Of a stretch of 7,064 nucleotides of DNA, positions 6,569-7,064 are shown in pieces (the first letter of the stretch is position 1; each line of letters starts with the position of its first letter). A program made the position numbers and the translations under genes. The notes beneath the pieces were generated by a model. It had not been told where the DNA came from and made no database searches. It worked only from the letters and a program-made list of their open reading frames with translations. Origin of the DNA: Acidobacteriaceae bacterium (lineage in GTDB: Bacteria; Acidobacteriota; Terriglobia; Terriglobales; Acidobacteriaceae); the NCBI GenBank assembly GCA_030040395.1, contig JASHTU010000381.1, positions 1-7,064 on the forward strand. The letters run 5' to 3'.

Positions 6569-6588
6569 CCAGCGAGCCCCTTCGCTGG
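6569..6588. other. Perfect 7-bp hairpin between pmbA and the UvrC-like gene
   Basis: CCAGCGA (6569-6575) and TCGCTGG (6582-6588) are perfect inverted copies with a 6-base loop. Neither strand has a T-run after the stem, so it is not a standard intrinsic terminator. On the minus-strand transcript it lies 60 bases after the pmbA stop and about 30 bases before the downstream ATG, where it could stabilise the mRNA end or affect translation of the next gene. Confidence 0.4.
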
Positions 6589-6647
6589 ACAAATCGCCAT
6601 GCGGACGCTGATTCGCCAGATCGGCTGACTTTCTGACTCGCTGCCTT

Positions 6648-7064
6648 TTAGCTCCCTGCAATCGTCATCTCGTCAATCCGCAACGTGGGCGAAGCCACCG
6701 AACCGCGGAAGACCAGATCGGCGCCGACGGCGACAACGTTACGCAGCATCTCACCGAGATTGCCGGCCACGGTCACCTCCTCGACGGCGTGGGTAAGCTG
6801 GCCGTTCTCGATCCACAGGCCAGCCGCGCCGCGCGAATAATCGCCCGTGACAATGTTCACACCGAAGCCCATCAGGCTGGTGACGTAGAGGCCGGCGCGC
6901 ACATCGCCAATGATTTCCTCGGGCGCAAGCGCGCCGGGCTCGAGATAGAGGTTGCCGCAGCCAATCCCCGGCGTTCCGGCCAGCCCGCGCGAGGCGTTGT
7001 GCGTAGACTTGAGCCCCAACTTGCGCGCTGTGTAGGTGTTGAGCAGGTAGCTGCGCAGCACCCC
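6648..7064 (-). CDS. pmbA: PmbA/TldE, C-terminal part (partial at right edge)
   Basis: The last 138 residues of a TldD/PmbA-family protein. The family was found through microcin B17 maturation and CcdA degradation in Escherichia coli; TldD carries the metalloprotease site and PmbA (TldE) is its partner in a cytoplasmic heterodimer. The visible part has the strongly conserved closing block MGFGVNIVTGDYSRGAAGLWIENGQL, split here as MGFGVNIVTGDYSRG and AAGLWIENGQL, then VEEVTVAGN, and ends RIDEMTIAGS, matching the end of PmbA, which closes on MKIAGQ in E. coli. YLLNTYTARKLGLKSTHNA near the edge is the corresponding upstream block. The reading frame continues beyond 7064, so the start and the N-terminal domain are missing, and the GTG at 7059-7061 should not be taken as a start. 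Its TldD partner is not in the window. The UvrC-like gene follows on the same strand after 107 bases. Confidence 0.92.
   Translation of the reverse strand, partial: GVLRSYLLNTYTARKLGLKSTHNASRGLAGTPGIGCGNLYLEPGALAPEEIIGDVRAGLYVTSLMGFGVNIVTGDYSRGAAGLWIENGQLTHAVEEVTVAGNLGEMLRNVVAVGADLVFRGSVASPTLRIDEMTIAGS

Noticed and set aside
6356..6661. 101-codon frame on - across the pmbA gap
   Set aside because: It overlaps the start of the UvrC-like gene in another frame, is Arg/Gly/Ser-rich and has no recognisable domain.

Overview
The window looks like a GC-rich, Gram-negative bacterial chromosome, most likely from the Acidobacteriota. I infer this from a BamD-type outer-membrane assembly protein, an exported phosphoesterase fused to tandem Cys-containing Ig-like repeats (a style common in that phylum), and high G/C at third codon positions. 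No rRNA, tRNA, CRISPR array, insertion sequence or phage gene is visible. The taxonomic call rests on gene style only.

Layout from left to right. Positions 1-203 are the open 3' end of a possible unrecognised protein on +. Positions 204-908 are about 700 bases with no convincing gene but with a few palindromes and a diverged repeated motif. Positions 909-3250 are a minus-strand pair, rpe (ribulose-phosphate 3-epimerase) followed by a bamD-like gene (cell-envelope assembly). Positions 3251-3582 are a divergent intergenic region with a hairpin plus T-tract directed at rpe and a palindrome. Positions 3583-5034 are a + strand lipoprotein with two Ig-like repeats and a PF04185-type phosphoesterase domain. 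Positions 5107-6540 are a minus-strand UvrC-like protein with a GIY-YIG fold, four cysteines and a UVR motif, but without the full UvrC C-terminal nuclease and HhH part. Positions 6648-7064 are the C-terminal end of PmbA (TldE), also minus, running off the right edge.

The genes are mostly housekeeping or envelope functions and do not form one obvious pathway. pmbA and the UvrC-like gene are co-directional with a 107-base gap containing a perfect 7-bp hairpin. rpe and bamD are co-directional with a 119-base gap. The phosphoesterase gene faces the UvrC-like gene tail to tail.

I do not see a clearly new multi-gene system. The most unusual object is the UvrC-like protein. It keeps the probable Fe-S cysteines and the UvrB-contact motif but has substitutions at two catalytic positions of the GIY-YIG nuclease, and it carries a Glu/Gln/Ser-rich linker that looks like a repeat inserted in frame. 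The second is the BamD-like protein, which lacks the usual lipid-anchor cysteine and carries a 200-residue Ala/Pro-rich tail ending in poly-Ser and poly-Lys.
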